Assembly (NCBI RefSeq): GCF_030052815.1
Contig: NC_079510.1
Location: 42,161,566 to 42,225,565 of the forward strand
Origin: Hevea brasiliensis
Lineage: Eukaryota > Streptophyta > Magnoliopsida > Malpighiales > Euphorbiaceae
Length of the DNA stretch: 64,000 bases
Direction of reading: 5' to 3'
The position numbers were made by a program, and so were the translations under genes. The notes under the pieces are model-generated. The model saw only the letters and a program-made list of their open reading frames with translations, made no database searches and was not told where the DNA came from. Position 1 is the first letter of the stretch. Each line of letters starts with the position of its first letter. Below are positions 23,210-36,953 of the stretch, piece by piece.

Positions 23210-24054
23210 TTCCACTAACGCCTCTCTCTCCTTCTCACTTTCTGTGTATAGACTCCTTTCTTTTTCTAAAAATTTAAGCAAGAAAAGCAACTACAGCTTC
23301 TCTCAAAAATAAGGCTCAAGAGTGGAGATAAAAAAACCCAAAAGGAAAAAGCAAAACTTACTGAAAAAAACCAAATAAAGAACTAGAAAGAGGAAGAAGG
23401 GAAAGAAGCAAGTGGGCTTTTACTAAAATGACAAAAGAAATAAAAGAGGCATTGCATGAAACAAACTTCGCTTCCTCAGATCTGAACCTCAAATAACACC
23501 AACTCCTCTCCTCTCTCCCTCAATTCTTTAATTTCCCAAAACTAGAATTAAAGAAATAAAAGAAAAGAAAAGAAAAGCAAGAGAACAAAAGGAGAAGAAG
23601 ATAATGATTGGCAATTAAAAAAGAAAGGAAAAGGATTAAGCTGAAAGAGCACAACAAAGAAAGAGGACCCCACCCCAACCCAAGTGAAATAAACAGAGTG
23701 ACAATGTGAATTTTTGGAAGTTAAGCTTAAATGCGCCAAAAATATTTAGCTAGCTGCTTACTGACACAAGGAAGGATCTGCTTATCCGAAATCTTCCTTT
23801 CTCTTCCTTCTCTGCACAAGACTGAAAATACAACTGAGACTAGTGAGTCGAAAAAGGGCACTGTCCAATAATACGAATAGGGTGAATTACTCTGACTTTT
23901 TTTTTTTTTTTGAAAGAATTACTCTGACAAAGTACAGTGATTATTTCTTTGGAAAAAAAAAGTTCGGTGATTATTTTTTTTATTTTTTTTTTTTTCATCA
24001 TATGGGTGGAGAGGGTATTGGTGTGCATTATTTGATTATTAAGAAATTCATGTA
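23210..24054 (-). other. 5' leader and promoter-proximal region of the MAP65 gene
   Basis: Upstream of the MAP65 ATG. Read on the minus strand, 23210-23600 is pyrimidine-rich (TCTC and CTTT runs), as in many plant leaders, and is the likely 5' UTR. 23880-24000 holds T-runs and a small duplication (GAATTACTCTGAC twice, 35 bp apart). Transcription start not determined. Confidence 0.4.
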
Positions 24055-24500
24055 ATTTAATTATTTTAATAAAAATAAATTTTATTTAATTAATAATATG
24101 ATTATCTTTCAACTTAATAATTAAAATAATTGGATTATTATTAATTAGTATATTAATTATAATTTTATTAATAATATATTATTTATAATTATTATTTTTA
24201 TAATTTTATAATAATATTTAATTTATGTTTATTATTTTATTAATATTAAATTATATTTATTATTTTTTATAAATAAAAAATTATAAATATATTTTTTAAA
24301 TATTTTATTAAATAATTAATAATATAAAATTTATTATATTTTATATTTTTCATTAATTTAATTATAATTTATAACCAATTGAATATTTTTTACATTGATT
24401 AATTTTAATTTTTTTCAATCTTAATTTAATTCTGATAATATTTTTAAAATTAATTAATAATTTAATTAATTAAAATTTTAATTCAATTTGATTCAGTTAA
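24055..24500. repeat. AT-rich dispersed repeat, copy 1
   Basis: About 24140-24360 aligns by eye, in the same orientation, with 59268-59460. Shared strings include TATTAATTATAA, TTATTAATAATATATTATT, TTTTATAATAATATTT-like and TTATAAATATATTT. Almost purely A/T, non-coding. Family unknown. Confidence 0.45.
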
Positions 24501-24679
24501 TGGAATACTCACATTTAATAGCAGAAGAGGGAGTTGAATCTACTGTTAGCCTATGCTCATTATTTCTTAGTTATTTCTTATTGTTGATTAATTAAAACTT
24601 TATTTTAAAATTATTAATATAATTTTATTTTAATTTTGTTTAATATTTAATCTTTTCATAAAATTCAGATTTTTAAATA

Positions 24680-25710
24680 TAAATTACAATTTAGTCTTGA
24701 AGTTTGGCAAAAACTAAAGATTAGTCTTTATATTTTTAAAATTCACCTATTTAATCTTTAATATTTTAATAAACTTATAGATTAGTCTTTATTATCAAAA
24801 TTACAGTTAAATCATCGTTAACTTTAATAAAAATGATTAAAATTTTTATTTTATTTTCTCTCTAAAATAACTTAGACCCTAAAATTTAACAAAACCTATA
24901 AATTAGTCTATGAGATGTAGTGAGACACACAAATTATGTTCTTGTATTTTTAATCTACCCATTTAGTCCTTGACTTTTAAAAAATTTATAAATTAGTCAC
25001 TCCGTCTAATTTTCTATTCAAATTATAGCTAATTTAAAAAAAATAAATAAAAATGCCCTTCGTTTATGAATTTCAATATGAAACAAAATATTTTTTGAAA
25101 TTTTAATTTATTAACCAAATAGTCCATGTGGCAAAATTAAAAGTTTTAGTATTTTAATTTTTACAAATTAAAATTTTTTAAATTACACATTAACTTTTTA
25201 ACATAATTAATAGTTACAAAATAACTATTAATTAAAAAATTAACTATTAATTATTGGGTGAAATTTTACAAAATTAACTTTTAAATTGTGTTTATGTTTT
25301 ATATTGTATTGTTAAAATGTAAGGATAAATTTGTAATTAATAAACATATAAGGATTAATTTGAAAATAGTTAAAACTATTAAAATACAAATTAATTATTT
25401 TAAGATCCTTATATATTTATTAATTACAAAAATATAAAGATTTATTTATAAATAATTATAATATTTAGAAATATTTTGTAATATATAGATTTTATCAAAT
25501 TTTAAAAATTAAATTATTTTAGGTAAAAAATAAAGTAAAGGGTATATTAATATTTTTACTAAAATTAATAGTGATTTAATTACAATTCTAACAGTATAAA
25601 TTAATTTTTATGTTTACTAAAATATAAATAACTAAATAAATGTGTTTTAAAACTACAAAAATTAAATTATAAATTTTTTCAAACCCCATATACTAAATTA
25701 TAATTTAAAA
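24680..25710. repeat. About 1-kb imperfect inverted repeat (fold-back / MITE-like)
   Basis: 24685-24915 pairs with the reverse complement of about 25470-25704 over some 230 bp at moderate identity. Matched blocks include ATTACAATTTAGT vs ATTATAATTTAGT, TTTATTTTATTTT vs TTTACTTTATTTT, CTAAAATAA and AAACCTATAAATTA vs AAATCTATATATTA. A third, direct copy of part of the arm (ACCCATTTAGTCCTTGA..) lies at about 24955-25065. No ORF. This looks like a non-autonomous element with internal duplication; target duplications were not resolved. Confidence 0.55.
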
Positions 25711-28144
25711 GAAAGATTTAAGAAAAAAATTAAAAATTCAAATTTGTCCTCATTTCTCATATGTCTCTCTCTTAACTGAAATATATATATACACCTTTGT
25801 GACATAATTTAAAAGCTTATTTACACTTTTATAACGTTTTGAGCTTTTATATTTATCTTTTAATGAGAGTTTTGCCTCGTTGTGGGAGCTTTTGATCTTG
25901 AAAATTAATTAATTAATTGTGATATTTATTTAAATATTTTTATTCAATACAATTTATTAAGATTAATCTATTATATTATATAGATTTGAACTTCAAAACA
26001 TTATAAGTCACCAATTATGGTGAAAATCTTCAATAAATAAAATTTATCACTAATTCTCTTTTAATTAATTATAATTGAAATTAAAATATAAATTTAAAAT
26101 ATTATAATTTTGAGAACTCCAGTATTATTAAAGTAAAATTTATTCATAATAAAACTCAATTATTTGTTAAGCTATACAATTAATGTGGCTAATTGCATTT
26201 ATAACATTTTAATTAAAAAAAGCTTTAAACTTCGAATTATAATTTTATTTGGAAACATTTAAAATATTTGAAAAAACTATATTTTTTATGGAACTTGTTT
26301 GCATTAGAGACATTAAAAAGAAATCATATTCAATGACAAAAAAAAAAATCATATTCAAATCCATTAATTTTTTTTTCAGTTGGGCAATACTGATTTTAAT
26401 ATGCTAAAATCATCATTAATAAATTAATATTTTATGTCAAATAAATAATTAATTTTCTTAAACTATTTAAGAAACTATAAATTTAATAGAACACAATTAA
26501 AAATTAATAAATAAATCTAAAAAAATTATAAAATAAAAAACATATATATATATATATATACACACACACAGATTACTTTATATCTAGTGGCATTAGAATA
26601 TCACTTGTAAAAATTACAGGAGAAAAACCACAGTAAATGTAAACCCTTTTTCCCATTATTTACACAAGAAAATGAAAAACTTCAAATTCTCCCATTATTT
26701 CCAATATCTAATAATGGCCTTCCATACCCCAAATTTAGCAATGAATAGGAAAAAAAAATTAATTTATTATGAAAAAGAAAATTTTGATTATATATATGTA
26801 TAAGGCTAACATTTCAATTCAGTCATTTCATGATGGGAACTTGGTAGGATCTACTTTCACTCTCATCCATCTTAATTAGGCAGAGATTGTTATTGTTAAA
26901 CTACAATTAAGGTGCACTTATTGTCTTTAATTTCTTTTGTTATCAGATAATTAGCAGTTTATTTTTATCTTGGCAATTAATTTCTCTCATCATTTTATGA
27001 GCTAGGTTGTCTTTATCTTAATGTTGGAGTATACCTACCATTTTCTGGTATATCATGGTTTACTACAACAAAACATGCCTTTTGTGAGAAGAAAATTCAC
27101 CATTAAAGTCTTTAATTTTGTCATTAATTTTTTTAGTGGTAAAAATTAAAATTGCTATTAATTTGTTACAGAAAGTGCAGAGCTAAAGACTCTAATGTTA
27201 AAACAATATGTTTTTTACATAAAAATTATTGCCCAATTTATTTATTATTAATTTTTAGTTTAGAAGATTGATTACATTTAAAATTTTGTAATATAAAAAT
27301 TATTAAAATTTAAAATTTCAATTTTCTATGTTATAGGGCATACATTTGATAAAAGGAAAAGGCAATTTCATTTTAGACAATGCAATTATGCAAAGCTAGG
27401 AGGCTAGGCCCACTCTTAACTCTTTATTTCATTGTCTTTGATTACCTGAATTTTGGGTAATTTGACTTCCATTAGTAACATGATATCATGATATTTAGAT
27501 CACATGCAATCCAAATGTCCTCTCTAAATTATTATTATTATTATTATAAGGAATTAAAAAAGCGAGAACTAATAGATAAATAATATAACTTTAACCGCTG
27601 AATCAAGTTAAACCGTTTATTCTTCAAATTAGTCGAATATAACGTATATCTAACCTAAATTTAAAAATTAAATAAAAAATAAATTATTATTTGAAGTACC
27701 TTAATTTATCTCCATTTATATATTTTATAATAAGGAACATGAATTCATGTATTATTTTTAAATTTATTATTTTAAAATGAAATTTGTTAAAAAATGACTA
27801 TTTTTATTATATATAGTTAATTAATTATAATTTAATTTATTAAATTACTTTTAAATAAAAATAATAAATTACCCTATCTCAAATGTTATTGATGATTACT
27901 TGATTGACATACGATCTGCCTTCAATATAACATTATCTCAATTATATAATTATTGAGATAATTGAGATAATGATAATTGGGTAGGTGGATTAATTAGGTG
28001 GCATAATTTATTATTTGCCAAAAATATTTACAAAAGCCCATAATAGAATATCTACTAAAAATAATGAGCAATTTGAAAATTTTTGCAAAAAAAAGTAATC
28101 AAATTTTTGAAAATAAAAGGAGTATCACCCAATATGCTGCAAAG
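25711..28144. other. AT-rich intergenic DNA
   Basis: No supported gene. Includes a (TA)n(CA)n microsatellite at 26541-26570 and, near 27062, a TACTACAACAAAA stretch resembling a worn CACTA-transposon end. Confidence 0.4.
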
Positions 28145-28690
28145 TAGGGGTGAGCAATCGGTTCAAACTGAATCGAACCGAACCAAATCGAATTAAATTA
28201 TTAAAACCGAACCGCCAATTTTAGAAACCGAACCGAACCGAAATTAGTGAAAAACTGAATCAAATCGAACCGCTTTAATTCGGTTCAGTTCGGTTTAAAC
28301 CGATCAGTTTGATTTTTAATTGATTTTTTAATTTAGACTTGATTTTCAAGTTATTTGGTCTAATTTTAACTTTGGTTTGAACCTAATAACCATTAATCAA
28401 TGAAATTAAATAATTAATATATATATAATTAAATATAATTCATAAATTTTCCATAAAAATAAATTAATTCAAAAATCGATTCGGTTCGATTTAGTTCGAT
28501 TTGACTATATAAATCACTATTTAGTTCGGTTCGGTTTTTTCTCTTCAAAACCGAACCGAACCGAAATAATCGAAATTTTTATAAATTAAAACCGAACCTA
28601 ACCGATTAACTTTTAAAATCGAACCGATTGAATCGAATTGAATCGGTTCGATTTGATTTTTCGATTTGAACCGTATTATGCTCAGCCCTA
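28145..28690. mobile_element. hAT-type MITE, family with CCGAACCG-rich interior, copy 1
   Basis: 546 bp with terminal inverted repeats TAGGGGTGAGCA / TAGGGCTGAGCA (reverse complement of the right end). Flanks CTGCAAAG (28137-28144) and TTGCAAAG (28691-28698) form an 8-bp target duplication with one mismatch, the hAT size. The interior is packed with AACCGAACCG and its complement CGGTTCGGTT. No coding capacity; it would depend on a transposase encoded elsewhere. A second copy is at 43595-44050. Confidence 0.85.
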
Positions 28691-30379
28691 TTGCAAAGGA
28701 GGAATCCGCATCGAGTTAACTCATTAAGAGATATAACATTCTTAATAGACATTTTTTTATTAAAATAATTAAATATCTAACTTTACTTAAAAAGTAAAAG
28801 TAACACCGTTCATAACAAACATCCGGTTGGTTGTTGCTTCTTCCTTGTTGGTAATTACCAAATTGCTAGAATGGCTAACTGATCAAAGGACAGACATTTT
28901 GCCGTGTGGATGAGGTACATGCTATGCATTTAAATTTCAATGCCACTAAGTACATTTTTCCAAAGAAAAAAAAAGTACCAAGTACAAACAAACTTATTGT
29001 AGTGGGGATAGAGTCTTCTATTGCCAATTATTTTTTATATTCATATGGCATATAAGTATACAATTTTGAATTATAAATAATTAAATATAATATAAATCAA
29101 AATAAATGTCTGTTTAGAGAAAACAAATGAGAATTCAGATCATTTCGAGTTTATTATTAAATATAAAATTTAAAAATTCATTATATATAAAAAAAATTTA
29201 TTAAATAATATTAAATTGTTATATATTAAGTCAGTGTAAGCACCTTAATTAGACAAGGGAATTGTTGAGGGAGAGATGTGGAGTTGGAAAGGACAATACT
29301 TGACAAGAGTGAAGAGCCTGCCCAATTGTAGGTACATTGTCCACAAGAGAAGTGAGAAAAAGCCTCTCCACGTACCAACCTTTGCCACATTAAAAGAAGA
29401 GGAGACCTTTGGTCGTTGGGTGGAGGAGATAAGTTGTGCAATTTTTGCACCAATTGGAATTGCGGGGTTGCCTAATTAACAACTACGGCCGACACAATCA
29501 AATGATATGTGGCCTTGCCCTAAACAAAAACAAAACCCATTTGCACTTTGCGGGTTTTGTTTAAATCTTAATTAAGGTGCCTTAAATGTGATGATTAGTG
29601 AATTTAGAAGACAAGCAAGCGTCACATTGTAACTACTTAATCATGTTCACATTGCTAGCTATTGTGATTTGCATATATAACACACAAGCAAATGAGTCAT
29701 TTTGCCATGATTGACTTGCTTAATTCATTTTATACAGAGAATGTTTGGAGAATTTAATGTTTTTGGACTTTAAGCAATTATTAGCATCATTAAGTCATGG
29801 ATTTGATGGTTCATACATTGTCTGGATAGTAATGGACATTCGCCTACACCACAAGTTTTAAAATAGTTACACCTAATAGGATTGGAAAAACAAAACAATC
29901 ATAGGGGTCTCCTGCATCAGGAAATTACACTTGAACCTTGACAAATTCATCCTATGGGAAATAAAACCATTTCTAAACACTGCTTCCCGTTCTAGCATCT
30001 TACTATAATTTTATAAAATTTTAGAATTTACAATAATTTAGTATTTTAAAAAAAACAATAGCATTAAAAAATGGGAAAAATCTGTATGATTTTTACAGAT
30101 CGAATCAGATTCCCCCGTGTGGTGGACCTAAAGCGTAGCAATTTAATTTTGTAGAGAGAGAGAGAACTCTAGACTTCAAGAAAAAAAAATGATCCCACAA
30201 TCTGACCCCTGAGCAAATAATGATCCCACCAGGGGCCTCAGCCGCTCAGAAAATCGCCATCGACTGGCACTGTCTGTATGGATCCCAACCGCGTGCCCCA
30301 TCAATTTATTATCCTAATAAAACTAGTTTGATTCTTTTTTTCATGAAAATCAAATAAGATTTTTCCTCTTTTATGCCTT

Positions 30380-30428
<49 letters not shown>

Positions 30429-33400
30429 TTAATGCTGAAATGCAACAAGGGACATTTGAACAACTTGATATGAATAACAGATGCCCATCCCGATTATTGA
30501 ATCGTTTATGTATCTAAATGTCTACGTAAAAATGAACTTGATGTGAAATTGAAAAGGTTTTTATATGGCTTGGGATGAGTTCACTCTTCTAGGTATGTTG
30601 GTGTATTCAATTAGAGTCTGGCCCTCTAATATCATATCATACAAGATATAAAATCATCATGGGATCAATTAGAAGGATAACAGTAACAGTAAAGATGGCA
30701 GCACACAAAGTTGAAATCTAAAGGCAAAATATATCTCTGCATTCCACTTTTTCTCTTATGGAACCACGAAAGAAAGCTTTAAAAAAAAAAAGTATTCTTT
30801 TAATTCCCATTGGAAATTAGTTGGCAATGAGGTAGAACACCATAGGCCACAGATAGATCATCACAGATTTGTTGGAAAGCAAAGTATTCATTTATTGATC
30901 AAGGTCCCACCATCTTTCCCTCAAATTTAGTCTTTATGTTCCTCTTTTACAGAGCAGATGAACTCCATTGAAATGCTGACAGGGAAGCTTTTTTACTTTC
31001 CCCAGCACCATGTCAAATTAACTCTCGCAAAGGTTAATAAAAGTATGGAGCTACTGAGACATTTTTAATGGAGTAGGAGAGACATACGGTACTCATACAC
31101 CTCAAAGGAATGGTTTCACTTCCAATTCCAAGATTTTGCATCTGGTTTGTCGAGGATCAAACACATGCTTAAGAATGTCTCTCACAATTTCTACAATATC
31201 CTCTTCTTTGAATGAGGTCACAAACTTCACTGCATCCACCAACAAAATTCTCTACATTAATGTTTCGTATCTCTGTTGGACAATCGACTAGCTATCTATC
31301 TTAAACTCCAATAAATCAGATTTAAAGGCTTCACATGCTACCATATTTGATAACTAATATAGGAGATTACAGAAGTTTCCACACGTGGGAGCTGACATAT
31401 AGTGTACTTTTTTTTTTTTTTCATTGAAGATTACTTCTCCTGTGGTTGAGAGATGGATAAGGGAAAAAAATTTTCGGCATATTCATGGTGGAGCCCACCC
31501 AATGCAGTTAAAAACATTAACTGAATCTAGTAAACACTTGACTAGCCATGTGTAATCATTGATCTACTAGAAAATTTTTGATAAAGGATGCAGCAAACAC
31601 AGGTTGATTTGGCTTATGACCATATATATCGACTAAACTTAGATAATACCATAATAGTATAGTTTTGAATAGGATTAGTTTTTAGCCAAAGGAAGCTTCA
31701 AATAAGACAAGCTTTACACCTATGCACCATTAAATAGTAATTTTTAACTATACAATATTAGTCTAAGCATTCAACACATGAATGACAAAATCACGAGTCT
31801 TTTTAAAAAAATAATAATAATTCATGTGATCAATGGACAGATGGATAGAAATTGACCTAGAGAGAGAATGAATACATTGAAAGTAGAAGTAATGCAAGGA
31901 TCAAACATCTGAGGAGGCTAGGCGGCACTTGCATGATTAACATGATATGATACAGAGTAATACTGTAGCAGGAAAACACAGAATAATGATAACCATTATT
32001 TAAAATAGAAATACAGTAAGCACCGAACAACTAGGTAGAGTAGGTGGAGAAGCAAGAATGGCATCTTCCTTGGAAGTAAGACAACTAAAACTGGGCACCG
32101 GTCGGTCCAGTGGAGTCCTTTCTATGTTATGATAATCGATCTAGCAATATCAAAAATTATGTCTGTTCGCAGTGGATAAAATCCAATATACACCAGAGTC
32201 ATCGACAGGCTGTTGAAGGAATCCATCCTACCATCATCATTATCATCTTCTTCCTTAATCATACAAGTCCATACCTACTCACTAAATGATATTCACACAT
32301 GCGGTTCTCTCCTGGAAAAATTTGGCATTAAAAAAAAAAAAAAAAAGTTTCATGCATCACCAAGCCAAAATTCCAGTTTGATGGGCCCCCCAATTTATAT
32401 ATTATGCATCGGTATAATGAATACAATTATTGTTTCTTATCAAAATGTGTAATAGCTTAACAAGAAAAAATTCAGGCAATTCCGTCACCCGAACCAAATT
32501 CTCTTATGTTACTAATATAAAAGTAAATAAAACAAAAGAGGGCAATATTTGCTTTGGAGAGGTGGGTTTGATTAAGAACAAGGAATTTTTGTTTGGAGAG
32601 AAGGGGGAGTCTTTTCATTTATTGGGAATTTTTTTTTAGTTTTACAATTTGATTCAAAAAGAAATTAAGTACAAAATACTCAATAGTAATATTTTATTTA
32701 TATAATAAATTCCTTATTGATTGAAAAAGGGGAAACTGACCAAAAGTAAGAAGCGTATCTTAATCAGGCCAAATTAAAATTTTAGGGAATTTGGCCTTTC
32801 TCCATCTTGACCCTTTGATTTCCTTTTTTACACAACTGTATACAGGCTGGCTATTTTGCACAGCCCTTGTATCATATTAACTTATGGGTACTGGTGAAGG
32901 GACATCTAAACAGAAACAGCCAAAAACCTTACCTACCTATTAAATCAAACACATCCAGGAAGGAGACGACTAGTCCAGAATAAATGGGACCATTGAAAAC
33001 TGGTGAATCATATGATCTCATCGATGATCCTGGTCACTTCCTACTGTGAATCTTAAGCAACATATAACTCATCATATGTAAATTCTTGAAAGAAAAAAAA
33101 ATACATTTCACGTTAGTGGAGTATAGTTTATACTGTTAAGGAGATAAAAATAATAAAAAAAAAAAAATTGAAGTTACACAAAGGAAGTATTAAAATGATT
33201 TCGTGTGCAAGTTCTTGCATGCCAATGGAATTGTCTGAAAATAAGTTAGATAAAATTTGCTCATTCAGTGTTGTACTTGTACATGTGAGAATTTAGATAT
33301 TCATGAAAACAAAGCTTATCTAGTCATCTTTAAGAAGTTTGATTCTTGATGCAGTTTTCTATAATGCCATTGATTGGTGACTTATCAAATAAAACATCCA

Positions 33401-35880
33401 AAATGTAATCAATTGGAAAAGTTTTGAGTTGTTTTAACTTCAAATATGACAACGACCCCCAAAACATTGTGCGTGTTTTCCATTGTGTATTAGTTGGATT
33501 GCGGTTCTCTAGTGCTCCTTGCATGCGAGACAAACATTACATATGACGACTCGAGCATATAAATCCAATGTAGGCTTTATGGTACAGAAGATTTGGATGC
33601 ATTCTTATTGGCATTACGGCTTACCGAAAGAGAGGCCAATTTGAATAAAGAAACTTTGATTGGGACCCATAAGTTGGGGTACTCTGGATAGTGGATACAG
33701 CTTGTAATCCGCCAAGGCAAGAACCAAACTGAAGAATGAAGGAAGAAAAGAAAAGGACTGTTGAAATTTTATAGTGACAATTATCTTCTACAATGGTAAT
33801 AGGGTGTGTCAGCGGTGATTTTTTATGGATTATGTACCAACGATAGCATGGACCATACTCCACAAGGGCTGAAATTGGTGGTGGACCACCAAATCAAGTA
33901 TCTGATATGGCCGGTGGTCAGTAGTCAATTTTTGTTGGCCTAAAGATCTAAAGTACCAACGAAAGGGAAGTACTCGGTTTATTAGGGCAAGAAATTGGAA
34001 TTGATTTGCACCGGTTAACAAAAATCTCGAATACAAGTTTCAATTAAGGAAAATGGGCCTGACTAACATCAAGGCTCAATGTGCAACTCACTAACTTTCA
34101 AGCCCAAATAATGGTCAATAACAGTTTCATGGTTGACAAAATGTCTACCCAAAAAAGAAAATTGAGTCAAAATTTTATAGTGCCATGATATCTTCAAATC
34201 AGGGTATTATACTCCATTTGGAAACATAATTCTCTGAATTCCATTTCTGGGGATCTAGAGAACTAAAAGAAGACCAGCGCTTAGAGTTCAAAAGAAGAAG
34301 TTGAAGGAACAAAATGCATATACCATATATAGAGGTTGCAAATTTATGGAACCTCCAAGAAAGTAAGCATCACAATGTGGTCATACTAAATTATAACCTA
34401 CTCAACCAAGGTGTGGGATTGGCTAAATTCTGCACCTGTAAATCATTTTCGATAACAAAATGTACGTAAGAAATGGTAGATAAGCCATGGTATTCACATC
34501 ATAATAAATTAGCTTCCTAACCATTGTCGTCTCTTTTTCATTACTCCTTTGGGATTTAGCCTTTAGGACCACAACTGTTGCTGTGATCTCGAAGTGCATG
34601 TCCATTAATTTCTTGTATTACTTCATCTCTGTTTTCTATAATGCATGCAAGTAAACTTTTTTCTGACTCATTGTATGCTAACGTATATATTTTTCTCAAA
34701 TTTTCCTAGAGAAACACTCACAGATTTATTCCAATTGGCAGGTTTACCCTGTTATTGCGTGCAACAAATATTGAAATCTAAATATACTATTCCTACAAGG
34801 CTACAACCCCTTTGTTGTCCAAACTATTCTCGCAGTCCTTCCTTAATGACCCTATAACCCGGAGAAACCAATATTTAAACCATTCTCAAGCATGAAAAAT
34901 TTTCTGAAAACCAACACAAAACCCACCCAGCTAATTAGTTTTCGGAAATTTTTAGTTTCCAACCAATAGAAAAGTGTTCTCTGGGCCAAACAATCAGTTT
35001 CTAGAATAAGAGATTTGAATGGGAACAATGCTTGGATTTATGGTTATTATTACACTTCCTAACATGGAACTGCGGAAAGGTCTTTATTTTTTATAGGTAA
35101 ATGTTCATACTATGTACCTCTAGTTTGGTTTTTTTCCAAACTTCTACCTCATTCATCTTGAGGAATATCAGCAAGACATCAAAATCCTTTGGAAAACCAG
35201 AACACTTTAACTCAGCAAATTGGCCACTGGAATTTCAATTATCAGTCACTTTAGTGCTAGTCATGGAATTGATGTTTTATAGAAACAAAAATCTGCCCAG
35301 CAGTCCGATAAATATGAAATCAGCCAAAAAAAATTAGTTGAATCTCCAAAATCCCAAGCCAGAAATGTTTCACAGGTTCTTGTATCAATATATTGACATT
35401 GGTTTACCATCCTACAATCAATAATTCCATGGTAGAAACCTTCCATAAGAATTAGAAATTTCATCCAGGAACTTTTCCAGCAACTATATAATGACTACCA
35501 CCTCATTTAAGGCTTCAAAAGTGGTGTAGTGCATTTCCCTGTTGACCTAGATATCTTGTTTAACTAGGTCTCAAGCTTTTAGAACAACTGCAATGGGCAC
35601 TAATGGTCAGAGTAGACAATTAGATCTCAGTATCCCAAGAAGATCTATTTTCATATTAAAGTCATGCTAAGCTAAAGATTATCAAGGCAGGTTATAAAAA
35701 AAGGGTAAAGATGTCTAAGACTTGGTGTTTGGAATGAACATTGCTGGAAACAAATTACCAATCTTTAACAGCCCCACATCAGAAAGCAGAACAGAACTAA
35801 ATAATTTATACACACACTAGGAAAAGCTTCCACATCACCTTGTACACTGCTTAAATTCGTATTACCGTTTGTTACAAGAT
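28691..35880. other. Long intergenic region
   Basis: No gene I can support. Small ORFs near 29276-29479, 32213-32639 and 33621-34036 lack recognisable motifs and splice context. Contains an (AT)n microsatellite at about 30383-30424 and several T/A runs. Composition is mixed, and 30100-30300 is unusually GC-rich for the region but has no ORF. Confidence 0.4.
30383..30424. repeat. (AT)n microsatellite
   Basis: About 20 AT units in intergenic DNA. Confidence 0.9.
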
Positions 35881-35884
35881 TAAC

Positions 35885-36510
35885 AACAATGTTGTCAAGA
35901 GGCGTCCAGGCGAGGCGAAATCCAGGTTCCTCACCTAGGAAGCCTCCAAGCGAGGTGCCTTCAACTAGGCACCGCCTGCCTAGGTGCCTAGGCGAGGCGG
36001 CACCAAGCACCCTCAGGCAAGAAAAGGCGACAAATTTAAAAATAAAAGAATGAGAAAGAGAAAAGCTGATATGATTTCTTTTCAACTTTTGACATCCAAA
36101 CATGTCCCCATGCTCCCTGCGACCTAATTCCAATAAAGTACAAAGTAGAGAAAGTGAAAAGTTGTCTTTTCCCAAGACTCAAATCAAGTCAACTTCTTTT
36201 CCCACTCTCACACATATTTCTTTCTGCTTTCTTCTCTTTTTTCTTCTTTCTCATACAACGGGCTGCTATTTTATTCTCCTCCTCGTCCTCCTTCATCTTC
36301 TTCTTCTTCTCTAAACCCTAATTAGGTACTTGCTATGATGGAAGAAATTGTGTAATATGTTAGACTTATTTATATTGTATATTAAATTATTTATTATTTT
36401 AGAATTAATTAGCATCTCACTTCGCTCAGGCAAGCACTAGCACCTCAAGTGATGAAGGACTTCTCGCCTTAAGGGCACCTAGGGCTTTTGACAACAATTG
36501 TTAATAAGGG
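35885..36510. mobile_element. MITE with GTTGTCAA..TTGACAAC ends and GGCG-rich termini
   Basis: The left end (TGTTGTCAAGAGGCG) and the reverse complement of the right end (TGTTGTCAAAAGCCC) form a terminal inverted repeat, extended outward by a looser ATTAACAA match. Subterminal regions repeat GAGGCG and CCTAGG words. This resembles a GC-ended non-autonomous DNA transposon family common in eudicots. Target duplication not resolved. The interior (36175-36330) is pyrimidine-rich with CTTCTTCTTCTT and CTAAACCCTAATT, like a plant 5' leader. It lies about 440 bp beyond the proposed end of the cyclin gene. Confidence 0.65.
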
Positions 36511-36953
36511 TAATTATTAATCTTATAATGTTTAACCATTCATTAATGTTATTTGAATACTTAAGAAAAACTAGTAAGTTTTTACTTCATTGATACTTAT
36601 AGCTTTTGAGGGGTTAAATGTTATTCTTGAGGAACTAGGTTTATAATTACTCTATTTAAAGTTTAAAACTTAGAAAGGTGATTTTTTAACCTTCTACCAA
36701 ACACATTAAGAGATTAAAATACTTTAAAGTTTCTCACTCTCCACCAAGACTGCCAAGTTTCCCAGTGAGGAAAGCAGAGCAAAAGCCCTGAAATATTTAA
36801 TGAATATTAGAGAGAAAAGGGAATTTTAATGATAATTTTGTCCGTAGCATTTTTTTTTTATCCTAAGATGACTTCTAAGTTAGTCTATAAATTGAGCTCT
36901 AGAAATCTGAATGCAGGACAAAGTATCGTTGTATCAATCATGCCATAATAAAT

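Noticed and set aside
29226..29479. Overlapping ORFs on both strands, plausible residue mix
   Set aside because: No recognisable motif, no splice partners; left as intergenic.
32213..32639. Two short plus-strand ORFs
   Set aside because: Contain poly-Lys from an A-run and no conserved block.
35765..36175. 136-codon minus-strand ORF
   Set aside because: Runs through the GC-rich end of a MITE; composition and position explain it.
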